A stretch of DNA of 64,000 nucleotides from CAVTJL01 sp963828215 (GCA_963828215.1 CAWHFO010000003.1:59119-123118), one strand, 5' to 3'. Shown: positions 26,545 through 37,674, numbered from the stretch's first letter. A program made the numbers and translations. Notes: a model not told the origin generated them from the sequence alone.

Positions 26545-28287
26545 ATGAGGATCGACCGCACCGTCTCGGGGCGCCCCTGGCGGCTGGCCGAGGCGCCGGC
26601 CGAGACGGCGCTGGCGATCAGCCAGCGCCACGGGCTGGGCGAGCTGGTGGGCCGGGTCCTGGCCGGTCGCGGGCTCGGCCTCGAGGCCGTGCCGGCCTTT
26701 CTCGAGCCGCGCCTCCGGGACTGGCTGCCCGATCCTTCGCACCTCCAGGATCTCGACCGTGCCGCCGCCCGGCTCGCCGACGCCCTCGCGGCCGGCGAGC
26801 GCTTCGGCATCATCGGCGACTACGACGTCGACGGGGCCACCTCGGCTGCGCTGGTGGTCCGCTTCGCCCGTGCGTTCGGCGTCGAGCCCGTCGTCCTGAT
26901 CCCCGACCGCCTCGTCGACGGCTACGGCGCCAGCCCCGCCGCCTTCGATCGGCTGGCCCTGGCCGGCTGCCGCCTCGTCCTCTGCCTCGACAACGGCACG
27001 ACCGCCTTTTCGGCGCTGGCGCACGGCACCGCGGCCGGGCAGGAGATCGTCGTCGTCGACCACCATATGGCCGAGGAGCGGCTGCCCGAGGCGCTGGCGG
27101 TAGTCAACCCGAACCGCCGGGACCAGAGAAGCCCGGTCGGCCATCTCGCCGCCGTCGGCGTCGTTTTTCTCCTCCTCGTCGCCGTCGGCCGCGAGCTGCG
27201 CCGGCGCGGCCACGGCGACCGGCTGCCCGATCTTCTGGGCTGGCTCGATCTGGTCGCGCTCGGCACCGTGGCCGACGTCGTCCCGCTCCAGGGCCTCAAC
27301 CGGGCCTTCGTTCGCCAGGGGCTCAGGGTCGCGGCCAGCGCCCCGACGCCGGGCCTGGCGGCCCTTGCCACCGCCGCCGGGCTCGCCGAGCTTCGCGACG
27401 GCTGGCAGCTCGGCTTCGCGCTCGGCCCCCGCATCAACGCCGGCGGCCGTCTCGGCCAGCCCGACCTCGGGGTCCGGCTCCTCACCACCGACGATGCCGC
27501 CGAGGCCCGGTCCATCGCCGCCCGGCTGGATGGCCTCAACCGCGAGCGCCAGGCCCTCGAGCAGGGCGTCCTCCAGGCGGCGGAGGCGGCCGTCCGACCT
27601 CAGCTCGAGGCCGGCCATGCGGTCCTCCTGGCAGAGGGTCGGGGCTGGCACGTGGGCGTGCTGGGCATCGTCGCGGCCCGCCTGGTCGAGCGCTTCCACC
27701 GGCCGGCCTTCGTGATCGCCCTCGAGGAGGGCGTCGGCAAGGGCTCGGGCCGCTCGATCCCGGGCGTCGATCTCGGCGCTCTGGTCATCGCCGCCCGCCG
27801 GGCCGGCATCCTCAAGGAGGCCGGCGGCCACGCCATGGCGGCTGGGCTCACCATCCACCCGGGCTCGCTCGACGGCTTCCGGGCCTTCCTCGAGGAGCAT
27901 GCCGGCGGCGCCGGCCGCGGCGCCGCACCCCCGCCGGAGCTGCTGCTCGAGGGGGCGCTGGCGGTGGGTGGCGTCACGGTCGGGCTCGCCGGCGAGCTCG
28001 AGCAGGTGGCCCCCTTCGGCGCCGGCAACCAGGAGCCCCGCTTCTGCCTCACCGACGCCCGCGTGGCGACCGTGCGCGAGGTCGGCACCGGCCACCTCTC
28101 CTGCATCCTCGCCGGCACCGCGGTCGGCCGCCTCAAGGCGATCGCCTTCCGCGCCGCGGGCCAGCCGCTGGCCCGGGCGCTCCGCCCCGACTCCGGCCCG
28201 CTCCGCCTCGCCGGCCGCATCAAGCTCGACCGCTGGCGCGGCAGCGAGGAGCCCGGCTTCCAGATCGACGACGCCGCCCAGGCCTGA
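26545..28287 (+). CDS. recJ: Single-stranded-DNA exonuclease RecJ
   Basis: The 580-residue 5'-3' ssDNA exonuclease acts in recombination and mismatch repair. DHH phosphoesterase motifs are GDYDVDGATSAAL, CLDNGTTAFS, VVDHHMAEERLPEALAVVNPN and GTVADVVPLQGLNR. The DHHA1 domain includes VLGIVAARLVERFHRPAFVIA and a Gly-rich GGHAMAAGLTI, and the OB-fold C-terminus follows. It starts 22 bases after glpX and ends 46 bases before tRNA-Glu. All metal ligands are present and the frame is intact. Confidence 0.96.
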   Translation: MRIDRTVSGRPWRLAEAPAETALAISQRHGLGELVGRVLAGRGLGLEAVPAFLEPRLRDWLPDPSHLQDLDRAAARLADALAAGERFGIIGDYDVDGATSAALVVRFARAFGVEPVVLIPDRLVDGYGASPAAFDRLALAGCRLVLCLDNGTTAFSALAHGTAAGQEIVVVDHHMAEERLPEALAVVNPNRRDQRSPVGHLAAVGVVFLLLVAVGRELRRRGHGDRLPDLLGWLDLVALGTVADVVPLQGLNRAFVRQGLRVAASAPTPGLAALATAAGLAELRDGWQLGFALGPRINAGGRLGQPDLGVRLLTTDDAAEARSIAARLDGLNRERQALEQGVLQAAEAAVRPQLEAGHAVLLAEGRGWHVGVLGIVAARLVERFHRPAFVIALEEGVGKGSGRSIPGVDLGALVIAARRAGILKEAGGHAMAAGLTIHPGSLDGFRAFLEEHAGGAGRGAAPPPELLLEGALAVGGVTVGLAGELEQVAPFGAGNQEPRFCLTDARVATVREVGTGHLSCILAGTAVGRLKAIAFRAAGQPLARALRPDSGPLRLAGRIKLDRWRGSEEPGFQIDDAAQA

Positions 28288-28333
28288 TCCCCGCCTTGAT
28301 TTGCCCCGCCACCCCCATTAGACGGTCCCCGCG

Positions 28334-28408
28334 GTCCCCATCGTCTAGAGGTCAGGACGTCACCCTTTCAAGGTGAAGACACGGGTTCAATTCCCGTTGG
28401 GGACGCCA
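28334..28408 (+). tRNA. tRNA-Glu (anticodon TTC)
   Basis: The cloverleaf can be drawn by hand: acceptor GTCCCCA (28334-28340) with TGGGGAC (28398-28404), discriminator G, and encoded CCA at 28406-28408. The anticodon stem TCACC/GGTGA encloses loop CTTTCAA with anticodon TTC at 28367-28369, and the T-arm has GGTTCAATTCC. It lies directly after recJ. Confidence 0.97.
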
Positions 28409-28629
28409 TTCGCTTCAATAGGTCATGGTCTCGAGATCCGGCCGCCGTCTCGCCGTACGGCAATGGCGCGGCGAGCACGCCGCCGAACGGCGTCCGACGA
28501 TTCGCCGCGAAGCGGGCCATCGGGCACGAGCGCGGCAGCGGATCGACGGGCTCGATCCCTGGCGCGGCTCGGGCGACGGTGCGGGACCGGCCTCGGGCGC
28601 TCTCGAGCCCGATCCGAGGAGATCGCGTC

Positions 28630-30205
28630 ATGGGTGCTTGTGCCGACCGCCTGAAATTCTACGGCTGGGGCGTCGAGGGCACGGGCCTCGACGAGGCAGA
28701 GCGGGAGCGGCTGTTCCGCTTCCTCGCCGACCGCCTCGGGATCGAGCCCCAGCTCGTCGCGCCGCCGCAGCGTGGCCGACATCGACCTGCGCGTGCCTCG
28801 CGTGACCGCGCCCGGCGCGATCGCCCGCCTGCTCGACGACGCTCCCTACGAGCGCCTCCTCCATACCTACGGCAAGTCCTATCCGGAGACAGTGCGCGCC
28901 TACAGCCGGGACTTCGGGAACGCGCCGGACCTCGTCGCCTTTCCCGCGAGCGAGGCGGACGTGACCGCGGTGCTCGACTGGGCGAGCGAGGCGCGCGTCG
29001 CCGTCGTCCCCTTCGGCGGCGGCTCCTCGGTCGTGGGCGGCGTCGAGCCGGCCGTCGGCGACCGCTATGCCGGCACCCTCAGCCTCGACCTGCGTCACCT
29101 CGACCGCGTCCTCGAGGTCGACGAGACCAGCCGCGCAGGGCGCATCCAGGCCGGCATCCGGGGCCCCGCAATCGAGGCGGCGCTGCGGCCGCACGGCCTC
29201 GCGATCCGGCACTACCCACAGAGCTTCGAGTTCTCCACCCTCGGCGGCTGGATCGCCACCCGCTCGGGCGGGCACTTCGCCACGCTCTACACCCACATCG
29301 ACGACTTCGTCGAAAGCATCCGCACCGTCACGCCGGCGGGCGTCATGGAATCGCGCCGCCTGCCCGGCTCGGGCGCCGGGCCGAGCCCCGACCGCCTGAT
29401 CATCGGCTCGGAAGGTGCCCTCGGCGTGATCACCGAGGCGTGGATGCGGCTCCAGGGCCGGCCGCGCTTCAAGGACGGCGCCGTGTTCGGCTTTCCCGAC
29501 CTGTTCGCGGCCGCCGGGGCCGTGCGCACGATCGGCCAGGCCGGGCTCTATCCCTCCAACCTGCGCGTCATCGACAACGACGAAGCAGGCAATTACGGCG
29601 TCAACGATTACGAGGAGACGCTCCTCATGCTCGGCTTCGAGTCCGCCGACCACCCCGTCGGGCCCTGGATGGCGCGCGCCGTCGAGCTCATCGGGGACCA
29701 TGGCGGCCGGCGGCACCCGGACGAGAGCGCGGCCCTCCGCTGGCGCACCACGTTCATCCGCATGCCTTACGCCCGCGAGCTGACGGTGCCCCTGGGCGTG
29801 ATCAACGACACCTTCGAGAGCGCAGTGACATGGGACCGGTTCGAGGCGTTCCACACCAGCGTGCGCGCGGCGACCGCGGCAGCGATCGAGGAGGCGACCG
29901 GCCGGCCCGGGACCGTCTCGACCCGGTTCACCCACGTCTACCCGGACGGCCCGGCGCCCTACTACACCTTCAACGCGCGCGGCACGCCCGGGCGGCTCCT
30001 CGAGCAGTGGCGGCACATCAAGACCCGCGCGTCCGACGCCTTGATCGCGGCGGGTGGGACGATCACCCACCACCACGCGGTCGGGCGCGACCACATGCCG
30101 TGGTACCGCCAGCAGCGGCCAGCCCTGTTCGGTGCCGCGCTCGCCGCGGCCAAGGGCGCGCTCGACCCGGCCGGGATCCTCAATCCCGGCGTTCTGGTGC
30201 CGTGA
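28630..30205 (+). CDS. FAD-binding oxidoreductase, alkyl-DHAP-synthase/glycolate-oxidase type (one frame break)
   Basis: The flavoprotein of about 525 residues starts MGACADRLKFYGWGVEG after GAGGAGATCGCG. The VAO/PCMH FAD-binding domain has DLVAFPASEADVTAVLDWASE, VVPFGGGSSVVGG, HYPQSFEFSTLGGWIATRSGGH and IIGSEGALGVITEAWMRL. The C-terminal HHHAVGRDH resembles the catalytic histidine motif of alkyldihydroxyacetonephosphate synthase (AGPS). Bacterial relatives include AGPS-like and lactate/glycolate dehydrogenases, so the reaction is not certain. The N-terminus (…IEPQLVAPP) and the rest (VADIDLRVPRVTAPG) are in different frames, with the break near 28762-28772. It stands alone after tRNA-Glu. 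Confidence 0.82.
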
Positions 30206-30456
30206 GGCGAGCCGCGTGCGGCCTGATTCGACGCGCGGAAGGCGCTCAGGTCCGGCTCGGTCGCCGCGAGGCGGTCGTGCATGGCCCTCAGCTGTGCCAT
30301 CGTCTCCTTGATCCGGCCCTGGGCTTGTTGGCGCCGTAGACCGGGCGAGGTCGAAACTGCCCTCGCCCGGATTATCGACGATGTGACTTCATCGACGACG
30401 AGACCGAGCTCACTTCATGCCGCCCCCCGGGGCTGGCGAGCTACCGGCCGTGACGC

Positions 30457-31155
30457 TCAGCCTGCCTCGGGGCGCCAGTAGCGGGCATAGTCGTCGCGCA
30501 GCAGGAAGAGCGGCGGCTCGTCCTCCTCGATCTTGGCGAATCGGCCGATCCGCTCGAGGAAGCGGTTGTCCGTATCGTCATCGTTGACCAGCGAGACCTC
30601 GCCGACCATCACGTCCTGCCGCCAGCCCCAGATCTTGTGATAGACGGTGGGCGGAAGGGTGAGGCTCTCGCCCCGCAGCAGCTTGACCGGTGTCCCCGCG
30701 TCGAACGTCGTCAGCGTGCCGTCGCGGCTCAGCGTGACAGGTGCCTTCTCGTCGACCCCCTCGTCCGCGGTCGAGCTATAGACCTGGATGAACAGATCGC
30801 CGCCGCCACGATTGATGATGTCTTCCATCTTCAGCCAGTGAAAGTGGAAGGGGCAGACTTGGTCATGCTTGATCATCAAGATCTTCTCGGAATAGAGCTT
30901 GCCTTTGCCCGCCTTCAGATCGGCGTGGGGCCCATTCCGGATGGTGAAGATGGCAAGTCCGCATTTGCAGAACTTGTCACGCCCGAAGTCGGTGATGTCC
31001 CAGCCCAGACGGCGATCGACGATCTCGCCAACCTCATCACCCTTCTTGCCCCACTCTTGAGGCGACCAGTAGGCGAACGGCGGCAGATAGAACTGGTTAC
31101 TTTGAAAAAATGCGTCCGCAGCACGCATGATGCTGTTGATCTCAGACCGCCGCAT
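30457..31155 (-). CDS. D-lyxose ketol-isomerase-like (cupin) sugar isomerase
   Basis: The 232-residue cupin-fold protein starts MRRSEINSIMRAADAFF, the standard opening of D-lyxose/D-mannose isomerases (EC 5.3.1.15), which convert D-lyxose to D-xylulose or D-mannose to D-fructose. Likely Mn-binding residues lie in CPFHFHWLKMEDIINRGGG (two His and Glu), with a third His in PPTVYHKIWGW. ATG 31155 is preceded by AAAGGGGGG; an upstream in-frame start at 31176 is less likely. The gene stands alone with no sugar transporter alongside. The frame is intact. Confidence 0.85.
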   Translation of the reverse strand: MRRSEINSIMRAADAFFQSNQFYLPPFAYWSPQEWGKKGDEVGEIVDRRLGWDITDFGRDKFCKCGLAIFTIRNGPHADLKAGKGKLYSEKILMIKHDQVCPFHFHWLKMEDIINRGGGDLFIQVYSSTADEGVDEKAPVTLSRDGTLTTFDAGTPVKLLRGESLTLPPTVYHKIWGWRQDVMVGEVSLVNDDDTDNRFLERIGRFAKIEEDEPPLFLLRDDYARYWRPEAG

Positions 31156-31420
31156 GAGGCAGGCCCCCCTTTCCATCCTTGAGCCGCACTAAACCGCGTC
31201 TGCCTCACCCTGTCGAGTGCCGTACACCGAGACGTTCGATGCGTGAGGGCGGCTGCACCGGGCATCGATCCTTCTCCAGGGGCAGGGACGCGGTCGACCG
31301 GCTCGAGGGCGAGACGATGGTGCCGGCATCCGGCAGGTTCGTGGTTGAGTCGTGGGCATCGCCTGGAGGAGACTGCAGGCACGGCCGCAGCGACGGCCGA
31401 CGAGCTCGGAGGGGTCGCCG

Positions 31421-31735
31421 ATGACGAAGAGGCCGATCACGGACAAGGCGGAAGTGTCTCTGGACTTTCCGGACAAGGCGTATATGGGCTCGTTCGGTCC
31501 GGCGTCCTCGTTCGAGGTGGCCGCGGAGAGCGACGGCGTGGTCATCAAGCTCTCGCGCTCGGGCGAGGAGAAGCGGCTGGTCGAGTTCCACCTGCACTAT
31601 TACCTTCTGGGCGACATTCTCGGCGAGATGGCAGCGGCGCTGGCGGCGCGCCCCGCGATCGACGAGGCCCACCGCCGGCCATTGGCCGAGGCGGTCGAAA
31701 AGCTGGCCGCCGTGCTGGGGCCGCCATCCCCATGA
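31421..31735 (+). CDS. Small conserved-looking hypothetical protein
   Basis: The 104-residue acidic/basic protein (MTKRPITDKAEVSLDFPDK…) has no signal peptide or membrane segment. The strong ribosome site GGAGGGG (31408-31414) precedes ATG 31421, and the frame shows normal GC3 bias. A central beta-like part (FEVAAESDGVVIKLSRSGEEKR) and a C-terminal helix (EAVEKLAAVLG) are visible. I do not recognise the family; neighbours on both sides point away or are on the other strand. Confidence 0.65.
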   Translation: MTKRPITDKAEVSLDFPDKAYMGSFGPASSFEVAAESDGVVIKLSRSGEEKRLVEFHLHYYLLGDILGEMAAALAARPAIDEAHRRPLAEAVEKLAAVLGPPSP

Positions 31736-31961
31736 GCCGACCGACGGCCGGCCACTGCCTCCCCTACGGCAGGCCCACGGCATCCACCCTCGACTAGCAA
31801 TGCTCGTTTGGGAGAGTCCCTCAGGTGACGTCAAGTCCCTGCGAGCCGCCGGCCCTCGCGCGCTCCTGCCGCCCGTGCCGCGATGCCGCGGCCCCGGTCT
31901 CCCCGAGGCAGCCCCGGGATCGGCCGCAGCCCTCGATGAGCGGCCGCCATAGCCTTGACAT
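31736..31961. other. Intergenic stretch, nothing recognised
   Basis: The 226 bases between the small hypothetical gene and the amidase operon's 3' end hold no credible frame, hairpin with a T-run or repeat that I can see. It is the convergent end of both units. Confidence 0.5.
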
Positions 31962-33131
31962 CTAGGCGGCCAGCGGGCCTGCCAAGCCGAGCAGCGCCTC
32001 GTCGGAGCCGCGGCTGCCGATCAGAGACAGGCCGACCGGAATGCCGTCGTGCGTGGCGAGCGGGAGGCTGAGCTGCGGCAGGCCGGCGAGGCCGGCGATG
32101 CAGGTGAGCTCGGTGAGGCGGCCCACGGCACCCACCATCTCGCTGAAGAGATCGTCGCGCCGCGGCGGCAGGATCGGGCTGGTCGGCAGGCAGAGCACGG
32201 CATCGTCGCCCAGAAGCGAGTCCAGACGCTGACGCGCATAAGCACGAAAGGCGCGCGGCCCGGCCAGGTCGGCCTCGGTCAGCAGCCAGGATAGCGCCAA
32301 GCTGCGGCCGACCTCGATCGAGAAGCGCGGGATGCAGCGCTCGACCCAGGGCCGGAACGTCTGCCCGAACTCCCACATCTGGAGCTTGCGCTGATTGTCG
32401 GACCAGGCGAGCAGATCGCCCTCGCCGAGCGCTGCATCCTCCCGCTTCGCGAAAGCCGCGGCGACGCGGTCGACCACCGGCGCCAAGGCTGACTGCACCT
32501 CTGGCGCGGCCAGCGCGAAGCAATCCGTCGCCACGACGACCTTGCCGATCGTTGCCGGCGAGGCGGGCCGCCCGAGCAGCACCTCGCCGACCTTCACGAA
32601 CAGGGAGGCATCGCGAGCAAACCAGCCGCAGGTGTCGAAGCTCGGCGATTGCGTCTCCATGCCGGCGACCGGGATCCGGCCGTGCGTGGGGCGGAGGCCG
32701 AGGAGGCCGCAGAAGCTGGCGGGCGTGCGGACGGAGCCGCCGGAATCGGTGCCGAGCGCCATGTCGACGAGGCCGCCGGCCACGGCCGCGGCCGAGCCGC
32801 TCGACGATCCGCCGGGCACGCGATCGGGTGCCCGGGGATTGAGCGGCGTGCCGTAGAACTGGTTGCGGCCGAGGAGGCCCAGCGAGATCTCGTCGGTGAT
32901 GGTCTTGCCGGCCAGCGTGGCACCGGCGTCCAGAAGCGCCTGGACGGCCCAGGCGTGGCGGCGGGCGGGGGGATGCGTGCGCTCCCAGTCGGGATTGCCG
33001 CTGCCGGTCACGTAGCCGGCGACGTCGAACAGGTCCTTGGCGGCGAACGTCAGGCCCGAGAGTGGGCCGGACGCGGCACCTTGAACCACGCAGTCGACAT
33101 GCGGAACGAACGCGCCGAGCTCGTCACGCAT
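31962..33131 (-). CDS. Amidase (amidase-signature family), last gene of the transport/amidase operon
   Basis: The 389-residue amidase-signature enzyme carries the Ser-cisSer-Lys triad: Lys in TFAAKDLFDVAGY, the Gly/Ser-rich signature PGGSSSGSAAAVAGG, and nucleophile region GTDSGGSVRTPASFCGL. C-terminal LTELTCIAGLAGLPQLSLPLA and GIPVGLSLIGSRGSD are typical. It hydrolyses a carboxamide to acid plus ammonia in the cytoplasm. It is 10 bases downstream of the binding-protein gene and belongs with two further amidases in this operon. The frame is intact. Confidence 0.9.
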   Translation of the reverse strand: MRDELGAFVPHVDCVVQGAASGPLSGLTFAAKDLFDVAGYVTGSGNPDWERTHPPARRHAWAVQALLDAGATLAGKTITDEISLGLLGRNQFYGTPLNPRAPDRVPGGSSSGSAAAVAGGLVDMALGTDSGGSVRTPASFCGLLGLRPTHGRIPVAGMETQSPSFDTCGWFARDASLFVKVGEVLLGRPASPATIGKVVVATDCFALAAPEVQSALAPVVDRVAAAFAKREDAALGEGDLLAWSDNQRKLQMWEFGQTFRPWVERCIPRFSIEVGRSLALSWLLTEADLAGPRAFRAYARQRLDSLLGDDAVLCLPTSPILPPRRDDLFSEMVGAVGRLTELTCIAGLAGLPQLSLPLATHDGIPVGLSLIGSRGSDEALLGLAGPLAA

Positions 33132-33141
33132 CCCCCTGGCC

Positions 33142-34762
33142 TCAGACCTTCTTGATGGTGCGGTAGTCGATGTGCTGGTGGAACCAGTAGACGTAGTTCT
33201 CGATGTTCTGCTGCATCGCCACGTCGCCGAAGAGCTGGGCCAGCGGAATGCGCGGCACGTCGGCCATCACGATCCCGACCATCTCGACCAGCGCCTTCTT
33301 GTAGGTCTCATCGTCCGGCGCGAAGCGGGCGGTCTCGATCACCGCGTCGAGCTTCGGGTTGACGTAGTTGCAGGTGTTGAAGACCGAGTTGTTGGCGCCG
33401 TCATAGGTCCAGAAGAAGTGATACTCGGGATAGTCCAGCCATGGATAGAACTCGGCGATCACGAAGGGCATCTTCTTGGATGCCATGTTGGCGAACCAAT
33501 TGGCGCCCGGGACCTTCTCGATCGACACCTTGATGCCGATCTTGCCCAACGATTCCTGGATGAGGAGCGCTATCGGCTCACGGGTGGTGGCCTGGCTCAG
33601 GTCGAACGAGAGCGTCGTCTCGAAGCCGTCCGGGAAGCCCGCCTCGGTGAGCAGCGTCTTGGCCTTCTCGAGATCGGTGCCGAACGGCGAGGGGGTGGGC
33701 CAGGTCGGCGGGAAGGTGGTGGTGTCGGCAGGCGCCCCGAACATCGGCACGCCGCGATTGTAGAGGGCGCCGTCCATGATCTCCTGGTAGGGGATGGCGA
33801 ACGCCACCGCCTGGCGGACCTTGAGATTGTCGAACGGCTTCATCTGCACGTTCATGTCGACGAACAGGAGATCGCCCTGGACCGGCGTGCCGACGACCTT
33901 GAGCTTTCCGGCCTTGGCCAGCTCGGCATAGTCCTTGGGCGGCAACCCGACCGAGATGTCGACATCGCCCTTCTCGAGGAGCGCGCGGCGGGTGCCGGGC
34001 GACGCGATCTGGCGAAACACGACCTTCTTGAGCGACGGGGAGCGGGCCGGACTTCCACTTGTCGAAGCGGGTGAGGATCAGCTGATCGCCCGACTTCCAG
34101 CTCTGCACCATGAAGCCGCCGCCGCCGGCGTCGTTGCGCTGGGTCCATTCCAGCGCCCAGGGGTCGGACGCCGTGGCATGCTTGAGCGCCAGCTTCTTGT
34201 TGGTGATGCAGGGCACCGGCACGGCCAGGTCCGGCAGGCTCAGCTTGTTGGCCTTCTCGAAGGTGATCTTGAAGGTGTGGGTGTCGACCACGGAGAACTG
34301 GTCGGCGCTCTTGAGGGAGCCGGCCGACATCTGGATCGCCGGGAAGCCGCCGGCGGCCACCGCCCGGTCGAACGACCACTTCACGTCCTCGGCCGTCACC
34401 GGCGAGCCGTCATGGAAGGTGGCGCCGGCGCGGATCTTGAAGATCATCGTCTTGCCGCCGTCCCGGATCTCCCAGCTCTCGGCGAGCTCCGGCTTGAACA
34501 CCGAGGCGTCGTAGCCGGTCGCCCCATTGGGCAGCGTCTTGGTGCCGTGGGTGACGAGCCGGTCATAGACGTTCCACGCGACCATGCGGCTCTGGTCGTT
34601 GGCGGCCGGGAGCATGGTGTCGAGCGAGTTCGGCCCCATCTCGTTGACGAGGATCAGCGTGTCCGAGGGCGTGGCGGCCCGGGCCGAGCGGAAGTCGAGC
34701 GCGGTCGCTGCCGCGGTCGCGCCGAGCATGGCCAGAGCGGATCGGCGGTCGAGGTCGATCAT
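33142..34762 (-). CDS. ABC transporter substrate-binding protein, family 5 (peptide/opine type), one frame break
   Basis: The DppA-like periplasmic binding protein opens with MIDLDRRSALAMLGATAAATALDFRSARA, a twin-arginine-like signal. Conserved blocks are LAESWEIRDGGKTMIFKIRAGATFHDGSPVTAEDVKWSFDRA in the N-lobe, and PFDNLKVRQAVAFAIPYQEIMD and AKTLLTEAGFPDGFETTLSF in the second lobe. The frame breaks near 34040: KWKSGP must continue SLKKVVFRQIASPG in another frame. It sits between amidases, downstream of matching permease and ATPase genes, so it probably captures the amide-bearing substrate. Confidence 0.87.
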
Positions 34763-34800
34763 GCGAGGGTTCCCCCTTGGAACAGGTGCCGGTTGCTGGC

Positions 34801-36205
34801 TCAGAAGACGGGATGGGACATGGCGCCCATGGCGAGGCCGAGGCTGCGATGCCAGGCAGCTCCCAGCGCTAGGATGCGGTTTTCCTCGAAAGGCGGAGCG
34901 ACGAAACTGATGCCCTGCGCCAGCCCGTCCGGACGAAATCCGCTCGGCACGGCAAGCGCACAGAAGTCCATGAGATTGACGAAGTTGGTGTAGGTGCCCA
35001 TGATCGCGTTCTTGTTGATATTGTCGGCTTCCAATTCGGCGATCGTGAATGTCGTCGGCGACGTCGGCGTGACCATCACGTCGACATCGTCGAACAGCCC
35101 GATGGCGATCTTGCGATAGCCGGCGAGCTTGTACTGAGCAGTGAAGACATCCGCCGCGCTGTACTTCGTGCCCCAGGACAAGATCTCGCGCGTGGCGGGA
35201 TGGAATTTGCTGCCGCAGCGCTCGAATGTCTCGCGCAGGTTGGCGTAGCGTCGCGCGATGAACGCGTCCTCGTAGAGCATCCTCGCAGCCGCGTGCATGG
35301 GCGCGTAGTCGAAGCTGACCGCCGTGCCGCCCATCTCTTCCAGCCGCTCGATGGCCCGATCGAAAAGGGCTTCGGCGGCGCCGTCCCCGGCGAAGATGCG
35401 GCTGGCGCGGCTCGGCACGGCAAAGCGAAACCTGGCAGGTGGCGGTGACAGCTCGAGATCGAAGCTTCCGGCGGCCGGGTCGGAGAGCGGGTCGTCCGGA
35501 CGGTGCTCGATCAGCACGCGGGTGGCGGTGACCGCATCGGCCACGGTGAGCGTGAGCACGGTGTGGCTGGCGCTCATTCCGGCAGGCGACGGCCCGAGCG
35601 GGATCAGGCCGGGCGTGGGCTTCAGGCCGACGAGATTGTTGAGCGCTGCCGGCACCCGCCCCGAGCCCGCGGCATCGCCACCCAGCGCGAAGCTGACCAG
35701 GCCCGCAGCGACCGCCACGCCACCGCCCGAGGTGGAGCCGCCCGAGATGAGAATAGCGCTTGTCGAAGACGCAGGCCGGGATTCCGTAGTCGGTGCGCAC
35801 GCCGACCAGCCCCATGCCGAACTGGTCCATGTTGTTCTTGCCGATGACGATCGCACCGGCCTCGACCAGGCGGGTCACCGTCGGCGAGGTCGCCGAGGCG
35901 ATCCGCTCGTTGGCGCGGCAGCCCTCGCTGGTCGGATAGCCGGCGACGTCGAAGCTGTCCTTGACCCCGAGAGGCAGGCCGTAGAGCGGATGCGTGCCCG
36001 GCGAGGCGCCCGAGGTCTCGAGCGCTGCAGCGACGGCCATCGCCTCCTCGCGTGGAACCAGCGACGTCCAGGCCGGATCGGGCCCCCGCGCGGCGATCCG
36101 GTCGCAGACCGCCTCAACGACAACCGACGGCGTCAGCTCGCCGGAGCGGTATGCCGCGTGCAGCGTGCGGAAATCGAGGCTGCCGTTCTCGGCGGACCAC
36201 GCCAT
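34801..36205 (-). CDS. Amidase of allophanate-hydrolase (AtzF) type, one frame break
   Basis: The N-terminus SLDFRTLHAAYRSGELTPSVVVEA and the signature GGDAAGSGRVPAALNNLVGLKPTPG are characteristic of the amidase domain of allophanate hydrolases; the lysine is in PLGVKDSFDVAGYPTSEGC. At about 468 residues it is the amidase domain without the extra AtzF C-terminal domain, so an AtzF-like substrate (urea-carboxylate) is possible but unproven. The break near 35755 separates VFDKRYSH from SGGGVAVAAGLVSFALGG. ATG 36205 sits 2 bases from the stop of the preceding amidase. Confidence 0.85.
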
Positions 36206-36206
36206 C

Positions 36207-37674
36207 TCAGAGCCCGAGCTCGGCCAGAAGCGGCGGCCAGGCGTGCTTCCACGGCCGGGCCTGCTCGAACGCGGCCGATGCCTTGAGCACCAGGGGATCA
36301 TCGAGATGCCGGCCGATGATCTGCAGGCCCACCGGCAGCTTCCGGTCCGTGAAGCCCGCCGGGATCGAGGCCGCCGGCTGGCCGGTCAGGTTCATCGGGA
36401 AGGTGAACGCGAGCCATTGGCCGGCCGTCACCATCCTGCCCTCGATCATCTCCGGCCCCTGCATGTGAACCGGGAACGGCGGGACGGCCAGCGTGGGCGT
36501 GAGCAGCAGGTCGTAGCGCTGCATGAGGCGCCACATCTTGTTCGCCACCATCTGGCGGACGCGCTTGGCGTCGGTGAACTCGCGACCGGTCCATTCCTTC
36601 TGCACGAGGGCCACCAGGTGCGGGGACACATCGCTCTCGCGCCCCGCCATCATCTCGCGCATGCCGGACAGATCGGAATCGCAGGCGACCAGGGTCCAGA
36701 AATAGGGGCCAGGGTCGTCCCAGCCGGGGTGCGCCTCCTCGACGATGCAGCCGAGATCCCGCTCGAAGACCTCGACCGCCTCGCCGACGACGCGGCGGAC
36801 CTCGGGATCGACCGGCGCATAGCCCCAGTTGGCGCTGTAGGCGACTTTGAGGCCCTTCAACGATCCGGGCTTTGCCGCCTCGTTCCAGTCGAACTCGGGC
36901 CTGGGCAGCGAGTAGCGGTCGCGCATGTCCGGGCCCGAGCCGATCACGCTCAGCATCAGCGCAGCGTCGGCGACCGTGCGGCTCATCGGACCGATATGCT
37001 CGAGCGTCTCCCAGGACGAGACGCCCGGATAGCGCTCGTCGCGGCAGCCCGGATAGAGGGCCACGCGGCCCATCGACGCCTTGAGCCCGTAGAGCCCGGA
37101 ATGCGCCGAGGGGATGCGGATCGACCCGCCGCCGTCCGAGCCGATCGCGAAGGGCGACACGCCGCGCCGCCACCGATGCGCCCGATCCGGCGGACGAGCC
37201 TCCCGGCGTCAGCGCCAGGTTCCAGGGATTGCGGGTGGTGATGCCGAGCGGGTTGTGGCCGACGCCCGAATAGCCGAACTCGGGCACGTTGGTCTTGCCG
37301 AGGATGACGGCACCCGCGTCCTTCAGGCGCTCGACGACGATGTCGTCCTCCTCGGGGACCCAGCCTCGGTAGAGCTTCGAGCCCATGGCGGTCTCGATGC
37401 CCTTGGTCGCGACCAGATCCTTGATGCCGATCGGGACGCCCGCCAGCGCGCCCGGGTCCTCGCCGGCACCGATCTTCGCATCGACCGCCTTGGCGGCATC
37501 GCGCGCCACCTCGGGTGTCGGCACGCAGAACGCATGGATATGGGGCTCCAGGGCCTCCATACGGCGCAGCGCCGCCTCCGTCACCTCGATCGCTTTGAGC
37601 TCCCTCGCCTTGATCTTGGCGACCAGGGCCGTTGCCGGCAGGCGCGCCAGCTCGTTATCCGTGGCAGAGGGCAT
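36207..37674 (-). CDS. Amidase (amidase-signature family), one frame break
   Basis: This amidase of about 489 residues begins MPSATDNELARLPATALVAKI. The catalytic lysine is in GVPIGIKDLVATKG, the signature in NLALTPGGSSAGSGASVAA and the nucleophile in AIGSDGGGSIRIPSAHSGLYGLK. The last two are split by a break near 37165: one extra base in the run GCGGCGCGGCGTG, whose removal gives SVAAGVSPFAIG. The C-terminus FPMNLTGQPAASIPAGFTDRKLPVGLQIIG is normal. It follows the dppF-like ATPase in the same operon. Confidence 0.88.

Noticed and set aside
22581..26813. Minus-strand frame of 1410 codons
   Set aside because: It lies antisense to aminotransferase, hom and glpX, all intact and well conserved. 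Long antisense frames are expected at this GC.
28368..28631. Minus-strand frame ending SPTGIEPVSSP over tRNA-Glu
   Set aside because: A familiar false gene produced by the tRNA sequence read on the other strand.
31831..32523. Minus-strand Arg-rich frame overlapping the amidase
   Set aside because: It is the amidase in a shifted frame; composition is typical of an out-of-frame shadow.
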